This document shows positions 46,338-54,189 of a stretch of 64,000 nucleotides of DNA, piece by piece (the first letter of the stretch is position 1; the number at the start of each line of letters is the position of its first letter). The DNA is from Candidatus Gastranaerophilales bacterium (GTDB lineage: Bacteria; Cyanobacteriota; Vampirovibrionia; Gastranaerophilales; Gastranaerophilaceae): positions 219,131 through 283,130 of the forward strand of contig CALUYS010000001.1 in the NCBI GenBank assembly GCA_944325065.1, written 5' to 3'. The notes under the pieces were generated by a model, which saw only the letters and a program-made list of their open reading frames with translations, was not told where the DNA came from and made no database searches. The position numbers and the translations under genes were made by a program.

Positions 46338-46955
46338 TTAGTTATGACTTGACGTAAAGTGTAAAAAATTTCCAATCAAATTTTCATTCCAAACAATAAC
46401 ATCATTTGGCACTTTCAAAACAGTAGGAGTAAAATTCCATATATACTTTATATTACTCTTAATCAAAAAATCAGCAGTCTCCTGAGCATAAGATCTTGGA
46501 ACAGTTAAAATCGCTATTTCAACATTTAGTTTTTTTGCTAAATCAGGAAGCTTTTCTACATCAAAAACTTTCTTAAAATTAACAATAACATCAACCTTCC
46601 TTTTATCATTATCAAACAATGCCATTATATTTAAGCCATAATCCTGAAAATTAGTATATTTTGCTAAGGCCATCCCAAGATTTCCAGCTCCTATAATAAA
46701 AGCATTCTTAGGCTTTTCAAAACCCAAAGTTTTTTCAATAGATTTTTTAAGACATTTTACTTCATATCCAACTTTACATTTTCCTGTATTATTTAAAAGT
46801 TTAATATCTTTTCTAACTTGTGAATCATCAATATTTAAAAGTTTGGCAATCTGCGGTGAAGAAATAAACTCAATATTTTTTTCAATATAATCAAAAAGAA
46901 TACAATGGTATAATGTTAAACGCTTTATTATTTTATCTGTCAATTGTATCTTCAC
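46338..46955 (-). CDS. rex: Redox-sensing transcriptional repressor Rex
   Basis: Rex senses NADH/NAD+ ratio and represses fermentation genes when NADH is low. The 205-residue protein has a winged-helix N-terminus (SSPQIAKLLNIDDSQVRKDI) and a Rossmann NAD-binding domain (AFIIGAGNLGMALAKY, then ALFDNDKRKV). It lacks long insertions. The start is GTG at 46955 with GGAG 5 nt upstream. It is the first gene of a set with the NuoE-like protein and [FeFe] hydrogenase, so direct control of hydrogen production is likely. The substitution of residues after GAGNLG is within normal variation for the family. Confidence 0.93.
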   Translation of the reverse strand: MKIQLTDKIIKRLTLYHCILFDYIEKNIEFISSPQIAKLLNIDDSQVRKDIKLLNNTGKCKVGYEVKCLKKSIEKTLGFEKPKNAFIIGAGNLGMALAKYTNFQDYGLNIMALFDNDKRKVDVIVNFKKVFDVEKLPDLAKKLNVEIAILTVPRSYAQETADFLIKSNIKYIWNFTPTVLKVPNDVIVWNENLIGNFLHFTSSHN

Positions 46956-46988
46956 GTTTACTCCAATTTTATTGTGATTTATTTCCCT

Positions 46989-47024
46989 ATTTGATATTTA
47001 AACAAATAAATAAAATATTGTCAA
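46989..47024 (-). promoter_or_regulatory. rex promoter with an overlapping imperfect dyad
   Basis: On the minus strand a perfect TTGACA (47019-47024) precedes TTAAAT or TAAATA (46995-47001) by 17-18 nt. The -10 lies inside ATTTG-N9-CAAAT (46989-47007), a partial dyad of 5-bp half-sites. Its TTG-to-CAA spacing is 3 nt shorter than the common Rex operator, so binding by Rex is only a guess. Confidence 0.4.
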
Positions 47025-47031
47025 TTAAAAC

Positions 47032-48867
47032 TCAAGTTTGATCATTTTGCATAATCACATTTGGCTTAAGCTGATATCGTTTCCAAGGGACAATGTATTC
47101 ATCTATTTCCTTTTGTTTATTTTCCACTAGCTCCTCGTATTTTTTTAGTTCTTCTTCCTTTTCTTCAATAATCTCTGCAGATTTAGCTAAATATACTTCT
47201 TCCTTTTCTCCAATAGTCTTTGCAGATTTAGCTAAATATACTTTTTTCTTTATTTTTTCCATTGTTTCTTGTATTTTATTTATACTATTTATACATGCTT
47301 GTTCTTGTGTCTTTAAATTTTCTAATTTAATTTGTAAGTTTTTTAAATCACCTAGTAACTTATTATCATTGTCAATAAATGTAGATAAGCCATAATTTCC
47401 ATTATTATCTACTAGCAAATTACAATTCAATAAAGATTCTTTATTATCATTATCTTGCTTATAAATAAATATAGTATAAGTTTTATTTTGATATTTTCCT
47501 CTATCATTAGGGTTTAAAGCAAGAATATATCTATTTCCATTAGCCTCATTAAAATAGCTAATTTCTCTATCATTTGAAAAATCAGATATATTTTTATTTA
47601 ACAATATATCAATATCACCTTTTACACTTTTAACATATTCTTCAAGACGCTTTAATTCTTCTACTCCATAAACAATTTTTGTTCCTTCATATAGTGGGTT
47701 TCTTTGTAAAAAACGATGAGCAAGGTGAAGTAAGGTTGCATAAGTTTTTTGACCACATAGTTTAGATATAGTTTGAAAATATTTATTCAATGCTTGTTCA
47801 GCATTCTTATCAACTTTCACATTAGCTTCTGGCTCATCTTTATGTGCACTATAAAACACAAAATTTTCACCTTCTTCTTTAATACTACTATTTTTTTCTC
47901 CAACATCCTCAGGTTCTTTATCCAAAAAACTGCTTTTAATCTTTGCATATGTAATATCATTTTCATCAAAATTAAGTCTTTCTTTTGGGATTACAGACAT
48001 GCTTTTTGCATCATTTGGAATAGATTTCAATTTTAAAAATAACTTTAGCTTTCTATTCTCATCCGTTAATTTAGAATATTGTTCTAATAGTTTTGTAGTT
48101 TCTAATACAAATTTATAAGATCTCATAAAGTAATATGCTTCTTTGCGATCTGTAATACTTTTATATGCTTCTTCGGTCGAATCACCAAATGTATAATAAA
48201 TACTATTATCTCTAATAAGTCCGTCTATTACTCGTTCATTTTGTTTAAAATTTAATGATACATTTCCTTTTTCTAATATTTGATTTTCTGGAAACAACCT
48301 TTTATGAGCCACATCTAAATGTCGTTTAATTTCTTTGTATTTTTCACTTATTACTATATATTGGCTTTCATCATCAAATTTTTCCCTTGATAAAGTTGTC
48401 AAAATAGCTTGAGATAACTTAGCAGCATACTGAGATGTCCCAACACTAAAATTAGTATTACCACCAGTTTCAAGTGCAAGAGCATAAATTTCTGCACAAT
48501 TTCCTATAAAAATATCATCTTTAACATTACTTGGACTAATATCATCTTTACTACAATTTAAATATTTATCTAAAACATTATAAGATTTTTTATACATTTG
48601 CTCTAGTTCTTGATGAGCATTATCTTTTTTAAATAACGATTTAACATATAGAACACCTTTTTGTAATAAACTAACAAAAACTTCATAGTTAATAATTCCC
48701 ATTTGTCTAATTGTACAATCTTCTGATAACAATCGCAAATTATCTATCAGATCTTTTGGTTTATCAATATGAGAAATTTTTCCACAAAAAGAAACTCTAT
48801 TCTTTTTTTGTAATAAATTTTTTCTATTGATAAAATTGTTACCTTGTGTTAAATTTTTAATTTCCAT
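47032..48867 (-). CDS. Large orphan protein with C-terminal coiled coil
   Basis: From the ATG at 48867 (GAGG 8 nt upstream) the protein has 611 residues; a GTG 8 codons earlier lacks a better site. No family is recognised. There is no signal peptide. A segment near residue 110 (FIGNCAEIYALALETGGNTNFSVG) contains Cys and a nuclease- or deaminase-like flavour that I cannot verify. The last 130 residues are Lys/Glu-rich and should form a coiled coil. It includes a 15-residue duplication (VYLAKSAKTIGEKEE and VYLAKSAEIIEEKEE). It lies upstream of rex, whose promoter follows its stop. Confidence 0.65.
   Translation of the reverse strand: MEIKNLTQGNNFINRKNLLQKKNRVSFCGKISHIDKPKDLIDNLRLLSEDCTIRQMGIINYEVFVSLLQKGVLYVKSLFKKDNAHQELEQMYKKSYNVLDKYLNCSKDDISPSNVKDDIFIGNCAEIYALALETGGNTNFSVGTSQYAAKLSQAILTTLSREKFDDESQYIVISEKYKEIKRHLDVAHKRLFPENQILEKGNVSLNFKQNERVIDGLIRDNSIYYTFGDSTEEAYKSITDRKEAYYFMRSYKFVLETTKLLEQYSKLTDENRKLKLFLKLKSIPNDAKSMSVIPKERLNFDENDITYAKIKSSFLDKEPEDVGEKNSSIKEEGENFVFYSAHKDEPEANVKVDKNAEQALNKYFQTISKLCGQKTYATLLHLAHRFLQRNPLYEGTKIVYGVEELKRLEEYVKSVKGDIDILLNKNISDFSNDREISYFNEANGNRYILALNPNDRGKYQNKTYTIFIYKQDNDNKESLLNCNLLVDNNGNYGLSTFIDNDNKLLGDLKNLQIKLENLKTQEQACINSINKIQETMEKIKKKVYLAKSAKTIGEKEEVYLAKSAEIIEEKEEELKKYEELVENKQKEIDEYIVPWKRYQLKPNVIMQNDQT
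47154..47243 (-). repeat. Tandem 45-bp duplication in the orphan gene
   Basis: Two adjacent 45-bp copies (47154-47198 and 47199-47243) differ at a few bases and encode a 15-residue repeat in the C-terminal coiled coil. Confidence 0.85.
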
Positions 48868-49021
48868 TTTCAAATCCTCATGTTTCACCACAATCGTAAC
48901 AAAAAATAAAAATTTTACAATAAAAAATTATTACTTTATTAAATTTTTGTTACATATTATCTTATTTTTTATGTTAAAATTCTTAAATATAAAAGGATAC
49001 AAATTGGAGAAGCTATAAATT

Positions 49022-50764
49022 ATGAAAATGTCACAGATGTTTGTTGAAACTTTACGTGAATTTCCACAGGATGCTGAAATAATGAGTCATAAATTGCTGG
49101 TGAAAGCAGGTTTTATAAGAAGGCTTACAAATGGTGTTTATATTTATTTGCCATTAATGTTTCGTGTTTTACAAAAAATTGAAAATATTGTTCGTGAAGA
49201 AATGGATGCATCAGGTGCTCAAGAATTGTTAATGCCATTTGTGCAACCAAAAGAATTATGGGAACAATCAGGTCGATGGGATGTATATGGTAAAGAACTT
49301 ATGCGATTAAAAGATAGACATAATCGTGAATTATGTCTAGGTCCAACACATGAAGAAATAATAACATTTGTAGCTCGTGAAGGAATACGTTCTTACAAAC
49401 AATTGCCTGTAAATTTATACCAGATCCAATCAAAATTTAGAGATGAAATACGACCACGTTTTGGGCTACTTCGAGGACGTGAATTTATAATGAAAGATGC
49501 ATACAGTTTTGCAACTTGTCAAGAAGACTTAGAAAAAGAATATGAAAAAATGGCTAAAACATATACTCGTATATTTAAAAGATGTGGACTTGACACTAAA
49601 ATGGTGCAATCTGATTCAGGTGCTATTGGAGGAGCTGTTTCACATGAGTTTATGGTTTTATTGGATAACGATGCAAATGTTAATGCAGGTGAAAATGACG
49701 TTTTTTATTGCGAAAATTGTAACTATCAAGCCAACTCAAACCACGCAGTATCAAAACTTCCAGTATCTCAAACAAGTGGGGCTTTTGAAAAATTTGAAAA
49801 AGTCTACACTCCAAATGTAAAAACTATTGCCCAGCTTGAAGAATTTTTCAAAAGCCCCACTTCCACAATGCTTAAAACCATCGCATATATCATTGATAAA
49901 AATATGTTTTTGGCTTGCATCCGTGGTGATAGAGATATTGAAGAAACAAAATTGATGAATTATTTCAAAGGAAATGAAATCCGTCTTGCAAGCGAAGCAG
50001 AAATAATTGAATTTATGGAAAAAAATAATATAAATTCAAAAAGCGGTTTTATTTCGCCTTATAATTTGGAAGATAAAATACAAATTATCGCTGACAATTC
50101 TGTTAAAACCTTGAAAAATTTTATAATGGGAGCAAATGAAATTGATTATCATTATATAGGAGCAAACCTTAAAGAACATTTACCAAATTTAGAATATGCC
50201 GATATATGCTTAGTGAAAACAGATGATGTTTGTATTGAATGTGGCGGTAAGTTAAAAGTGACAAAGGGAATTGAAGTTGGTAATATTTTCCAGCTTGGAA
50301 CAAAATATTCAGCCGCAATGAACGCAACATATACCGATGAAAATGGGAAAAATAAACCATTTATCATGGGATGTTATGGTATTGGTATTTCAAGAACGGC
50401 TGCATCGGCCGTTGAAGTTTATAATGATGAATATGGGATAAAATGGCCAGTTTCAATAGCTCCTTATCATGTTTGCATTGTACCTGTTAATATAAAAGAT
50501 GAAAAACAAATGAAGATATCATCATATTTATATCAAAAATTACTTGAAAATAATATTGAAGTTGTTCTTGATGACCGCGATGAACGTGCAGGTGTAAAAT
50601 TCAAAGATGCCGATTTAATTGGTTATCCTCTTCGTATAAATGTTGGTAAAACCGTGAACGATGGACTTGTTGAATTAAAATATAGACAAACAGGTGAAGT
50701 TGTTAAAATAACACCTGATAAAGCAATAGCGGAAGTTATAAATTATGTTAAGTCAAGAATATAG
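49022..50764 (+). CDS. proS: Prolyl-tRNA synthetase (bacterial type with editing domain)
   Basis: ProS charges tRNA-Pro; the insertion domain clears mischarged Ala-tRNA. The 580-residue class II enzyme has motif 1 around IVREEMDASGAQELLMP, LGPTHEE, motif 2 FRDEIRPRFGLLRGREFIMKDAYSF and motif 3 GCYGIGISRTAAS, then the anticodon-binding domain with LDDRDERAGVKFKDADLIG. The editing insertion lies between motifs 2 and 3 (about 235-390). A 21-bp perfect inverted repeat falls in the codons at its start. AGGA and GGAG precede the ATG by about 12-20 nt. gatD overlaps its end by 20 nt. Confidence 0.97.
   Translation: MKMSQMFVETLREFPQDAEIMSHKLLVKAGFIRRLTNGVYIYLPLMFRVLQKIENIVREEMDASGAQELLMPFVQPKELWEQSGRWDVYGKELMRLKDRHNRELCLGPTHEEIITFVAREGIRSYKQLPVNLYQIQSKFRDEIRPRFGLLRGREFIMKDAYSFATCQEDLEKEYEKMAKTYTRIFKRCGLDTKMVQSDSGAIGGAVSHEFMVLLDNDANVNAGENDVFYCENCNYQANSNHAVSKLPVSQTSGAFEKFEKVYTPNVKTIAQLEEFFKSPTSTMLKTIAYIIDKNMFLACIRGDRDIEETKLMNYFKGNEIRLASEAEIIEFMEKNNINSKSGFISPYNLEDKIQIIADNSVKTLKNFIMGANEIDYHYIGANLKEHLPNLEYADICLVKTDDVCIECGGKLKVTKGIEVGNIFQLGTKYSAAMNATYTDENGKNKPFIMGCYGIGISRTAASAVEVYNDEYGIKWPVSIAPYHVCIVPVNIKDEKQMKISSYLYQKLLENNIEVVLDDRDERAGVKFKDADLIGYPLRINVGKTVNDGLVELKYRQTGEVVKITPDKAIAEVINYVKSRI
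49774..49862. repeat. 21-bp perfect inverted repeat inside proS
   Basis: Arms at 49774-49794 (beginning AAGTGGGGCTTTTG) and 49842-49862 are exact reverse complements, 47 nt apart. They encode residues SGAFEKF and EFFKSPT in the editing-domain part of ProS. Confidence 0.9.
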
Positions 50765-51497
50765 CATAAAAATTGCTCATTTATACCCTAAATTATTAAA
50801 TATTTATGGTGATTTTGGGAATATTCTTGCGTTGAAAAAAAGACTTGAGGATAGAAATATAAACTGTCAAATCATAAATTTTGACATTGATGATAATTCT
50901 TGTGAAAAAATATATGATTGTAATATATTTTTTATGGGTGGTGGGCAAGATTTTCAACAACATGAAGTAGCAAATGATTTAAAAAAATATAAAGAATTTT
51001 TTAGCGAAAAAGCAAATGAAGGCAATGTTTTTCTTGGTATTTGTGGTGGATATCAGTTAATGGGTGAGTATTATAAACCACATAATATGGATAAACAAGA
51101 AGGGTTAGGGCTTTTAGATGTGTATACAGTTGCGTCATCAAAAAGATTTATTGGCAATGTTTCCGTAAAAATTAAAAATGAGTTATATAATGGAACACTT
51201 GTCGGATTTGAAAATCACAGTGGTTTAACATATTTTACATCCCAAAAAACAAAAGCAATAGGTGATGTAATTGTTGGAAATGGAAATAATGGTGAAGATA
51301 AATTAGAAGGTGCATATAAAAATAATGTTTTCGGCACATATTTACATGGAAGTTTTTTGCCTAAGAATCCTCAATTTGCTGATTATTTAATATTACAGGC
51401 ATTAGTAACAAAATATAAAGAAAAAATCATTTTAAAAGTTCTTGATGATGAATTTGAAAATCTTACTCATGAAAGCCTATTTAATAAATCATATTAA
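50745..51497 (+). CDS. gatD: GatD-type glutamine amidotransferase (lipid II amidation)
   Basis: The 250-residue protein has the CobB/CobQ-like glutaminase fold with LYPKLLNIYGDFGNI near the start, the nucleophile C100 in LGICGGYQLMG and the catalytic His in GTYLHGS. In Gram-positive bacteria GatD pairs with MurT to amidate the D-Glu of lipid II. No murT is in the window, which is unusual because the two are normally adjacent. It overlaps proS by 20 nt, so translation may be coupled. A cobyric acid synthase fragment is less likely because there is no N-terminal synthase domain. Confidence 0.85.
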   Translation: MLSQEYSIKIAHLYPKLLNIYGDFGNILALKKRLEDRNINCQIINFDIDDNSCEKIYDCNIFFMGGGQDFQQHEVANDLKKYKEFFSEKANEGNVFLGICGGYQLMGEYYKPHNMDKQEGLGLLDVYTVASSKRFIGNVSVKIKNELYNGTLVGFENHSGLTYFTSQKTKAIGDVIVGNGNNGEDKLEGAYKNNVFGTYLHGSFLPKNPQFADYLILQALVTKYKEKIILKVLDDEFENLTHESLFNKSY

Positions 51498-51583
51498 ATT
51501 ATTAAAATTTGTAAAATTCTTTAAAGTTAATTTTAATATTGTCGTTATAAATAATATATATAATAGAATAAAGGTATAAAAAT

Positions 51584-53785
51584 ATGGGATTTGATAGTGT
51601 TTCTATAAGTACAAGAACGGGTTTAGGAAGTATATATAATCAGTGGAAATATGCAGTAAATAACAAAAAAACGACAGATAATTTTAAAACTTATCTTCTT
51701 TCAAGCCAAGAACATTTGAATCAACTTGAAGGTTTATTTACTGATTATGGTCATGTTGATGGAAGTTATGGTGATACATTTGTAAGAGAATCTATTGTTG
51801 AACTAAAAGATGGCAGATTATTATGCATGGATCCAACTGAAGCACAAGCTTATATTTTAGATTTAAATGAAGTAAATTCAACATCACAAAAATATAACTT
51901 AACTGTTATCAAACCAGAGGATACATCTTTAAGCTTTGCTGAGCAAATGACAAACTTGATAAATAAGATATCTACACAACTTGGTGCTGATGGAGTTACA
52001 ACAACAAAAGACGGTACAAAAATTGATTCAACTTTGCTTACAGGTCTTTTAAGTGGTGATGCAAAAACTCAATATTATGATGAAATGGGTATAGTTGATA
52101 CATCTGAAACAGATAATATATATACATCAGGTGCATTAAAATTAGTTGCAGCAAAAGGAATAACAGACATTACAACAGACGATGATCAACGTGATTATTA
52201 TCGTAAAGCATTTGAAGCACAAGGTGTTACATTTGAACCTGATGGAACTACATTTACAAGTGGGTCAACTGCATTTATATCAAACCTAAATAACACAATA
52301 AATAATTTAAGTAAATATATAAATAAAGGTACAACTGCAACAGATCAAGACAAATTAAATGCATTACAAATAGTTAGAAAAATGTCAACACTAGAATATG
52401 AGCTTTTAGAAAAAATGAACCCTGGATTTACACAAGCCTTTAATACTTTTATTGGCGATTTTCAAAGCAGAACATATTTGGATAGAAACGGTAATCAAAC
52501 AGGCAACGATACAACAATAAGTTATCAAACTGTTATGCAAGAAAAATTGCAAGGAATGGGTGATTGGACAACATATCTAAGTGCTGATGATAGAACAATT
52601 GTTGATAAATATATTGGTTTGTATAAAGATACTAATAATAATATATATACAAAACAGGCTGATAGTTCTTTTAAATGTGGTGATAAGATATATACAAAAC
52701 AGACTGATGGTTCTTTTAAATGTGATGATGGCACTTCACTTACCTTGACTTTAATAACAAAAGATAACGTTAGTGATATTTTAGAAGGAAAAATATCTAA
52801 GGAAAAAATAGATACTGCTAAAAGTGCTTGTTCTAAATCATCTTCTTCTGTAGCATATGGTAAAATGTATGATGCTATAAGCCAAACTGTAACTTTGGGT
52901 GTTTCAGATGCAACTATTGAAGCATATAAAGATGATATTAATAATGCCACAACTCCAGATGGAGTTTTACTTGCTTTTTTAGATGCAAGCAATACAAAAG
53001 ATGGTGCGGAAATAACAGCTAGAATACTTGAAGATAGTGAAATGGTTGACAAATTAAAGACAGCCTGTGCAGAAAAAGGTACTTTAAATATCATAGATCG
53101 TCGTACAGGCAAAACAAAAACAGGATCATTGTATAATTCATCAGGAGAAATAGTAGAAAAAGCAGAATATAATGTAGAGAATATATTAAATCATTTGGAA
53201 CATTTAACAAAAAGTTATTATAGAACAAAATCGGATAGCACAAGTTCAGTAAATTCAAGCAAAGCAAGTAATGCAGTGGGTGATGCCTTTTATGTGGCAG
53301 AAAATGGAGATTCAAGTGATAATATAAAATCTAATTCTGAATCTATAAAAAATACTAATACAGGAGCTACTATGGTAGCTACTGGATTTGGAACTCTTGG
53401 AACAGCTACTGCAGTAATTGCAGGTGCTGCAGGTGCTAAAAGCACTGGGTTTTTGGCTGCAGCCTCTGGTTGGGCTGCTTCGGAAGGTGGAGCAGCAATA
53501 GCTGGTGCTTTTGGCACAACAGCGCTTGGTACAGGTCTTGGGATAGCAGGTGGTTTATGGGTTGGCAATAAACTTGTTGAATCTAATCCTGAAAAATATA
53601 CAAATGCTGACGGCACTTACAATCAAGGTAAGGCTACCTGGGTTAAAACTTTATCTGCAATTTCTGGAGCAGCATTTGGATTTGCTGCTACTTCATTTTG
53701 GGGTTGGCCTTGGACAGGCGTTGTAGGTGGTATAGTCGGAGCTGTTTGTGGTATAGTTACAGCTATTGTACATTATAATGCTTAA
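51584..53785 (+). CDS. Large orphan protein with Gly/Ala-rich hydrophobic C-terminus
   Basis: The 733-residue protein is unrecognised. It lacks an N-terminal signal peptide. The first 550 residues are Thr/Asp/Ser/Asn-rich with helix-forming segments, and contain a 15-residue tandem duplication near residues 354-383 (KIYTKQADSSFKCGD-like units, each with one Cys). The last 150 residues, from about ATMVATGFGTLGTA on, are rich in Gly and Ala with long hydrophobic runs, resembling glycine-zipper membrane-inserting regions of toxins or lysis proteins. That likeness is only by composition. AAGG lies 9 nt before the ATG. The gene stands alone, with a 404-bp gap after it. Confidence 0.7.
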   Translation: MGFDSVSISTRTGLGSIYNQWKYAVNNKKTTDNFKTYLLSSQEHLNQLEGLFTDYGHVDGSYGDTFVRESIVELKDGRLLCMDPTEAQAYILDLNEVNSTSQKYNLTVIKPEDTSLSFAEQMTNLINKISTQLGADGVTTTKDGTKIDSTLLTGLLSGDAKTQYYDEMGIVDTSETDNIYTSGALKLVAAKGITDITTDDDQRDYYRKAFEAQGVTFEPDGTTFTSGSTAFISNLNNTINNLSKYINKGTTATDQDKLNALQIVRKMSTLEYELLEKMNPGFTQAFNTFIGDFQSRTYLDRNGNQTGNDTTISYQTVMQEKLQGMGDWTTYLSADDRTIVDKYIGLYKDTNNNIYTKQADSSFKCGDKIYTKQTDGSFKCDDGTSLTLTLITKDNVSDILEGKISKEKIDTAKSACSKSSSSVAYGKMYDAISQTVTLGVSDATIEAYKDDINNATTPDGVLLAFLDASNTKDGAEITARILEDSEMVDKLKTACAEKGTLNIIDRRTGKTKTGSLYNSSGEIVEKAEYNVENILNHLEHLTKSYYRTKSDSTSSVNSSKASNAVGDAFYVAENGDSSDNIKSNSESIKNTNTGATMVATGFGTLGTATAVIAGAAGAKSTGFLAAASGWAASEGGAAIAGAFGTTALGTGLGIAGGLWVGNKLVESNPEKYTNADGTYNQGKATWVKTLSAISGAAFGFAATSFWGWPWTGVVGGIVGAVCGIVTAIVHYNA
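52643..52732 (+). repeat. Tandem 45-bp duplication in the Gly-rich orphan gene
   Basis: Copies at 52643-52687 and 52688-52732 differ at a few bases and encode IYTKQ-x-D-x-SFKC repeats of 15 residues. The unit length equals that of the unrelated duplication at 47154-47243. Confidence 0.85.
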
Positions 53786-54189
53786 TGTTTTGTTTAAGCA
53801 AAGATGAGAACACTTTTTTATTATTTTAAAAAATTTAAAAATGTAAATTCCGTTTTTTTATACTATTTGCTCTTATAAATCATATAATGAATTTTTGCTT
53901 TGTCTATTTAATTATCAAGAATACTTAATGTACTTTTTGGTTGATAAATAAAGTTTGTGTTTATCTTTTATTAATGCTATAATATAGTCTATACAAGATA
54001 ATCTAATCTATCTTAAAGTAAATAACTTTATAATATAATACAATTTATTTTTAAATAAAATCAGAAAGGGAAAATAATTCTATAAAAAATATTATATATC
54101 ATATTTGCTTTAATTCTTGTTATTATAGTTTTTTTGTTGAAATTATATTATAAAAAAATTAACTTAAAAAACATTAAGGGCGAAAAAAG
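53786..54189 (+). other. Intergenic leader of the aro operon, with an ATG-less membrane-peptide frame
   Basis: This 404-bp stretch is very A+T-rich. It contains the promoter listed separately, a leader of about 200 nt with short hairpins (for example AAGATA-N8-TATCTT and TAAAGT-N4-ACTTTA near 54000-54035) and an open frame from 54086 to the TGA at 54191-54193. That frame reads IFALILVIIVFLLKLYYKK near its middle and overlaps the aroC ATG as ATGA. It has no ATG, GTG or TTG start at its 5' end. I see no tRNA, ncRNA family or terminator here. Confidence 0.4.
53955..53983 (+). promoter_or_regulatory. Promoter of the aroC-aroK-aroB operon
   Basis: TTGTGT (53955-53960), a 17-nt spacer and a perfect TATAAT (53978-53983) precede aroC by about 200 nt, leaving a long untranslated or attenuator-like leader. 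Confidence 0.55.

Noticed and set aside
52525..53616. Minus-strand frames of 74-195 codons opposite the 733-residue orphan
   Set aside because: They have Leu- or Pro/Ala-rich compositions typical of antisense reading and lack start signals. The plus-strand gene has a ribosome site and better codon use.
53779..53819. Short hairpin (7-bp stem) over the stop of the 733-residue orphan, then a T run
   Set aside because: The T run begins about 14 nt after the stem, too far for a normal intrinsic terminator.
53786..54189. tRNA or small RNA gene in the largest gap
   Set aside because: No cloverleaf-like or G+C-rich stretch is seen; only a promoter, weak hairpins and the start-less frame.
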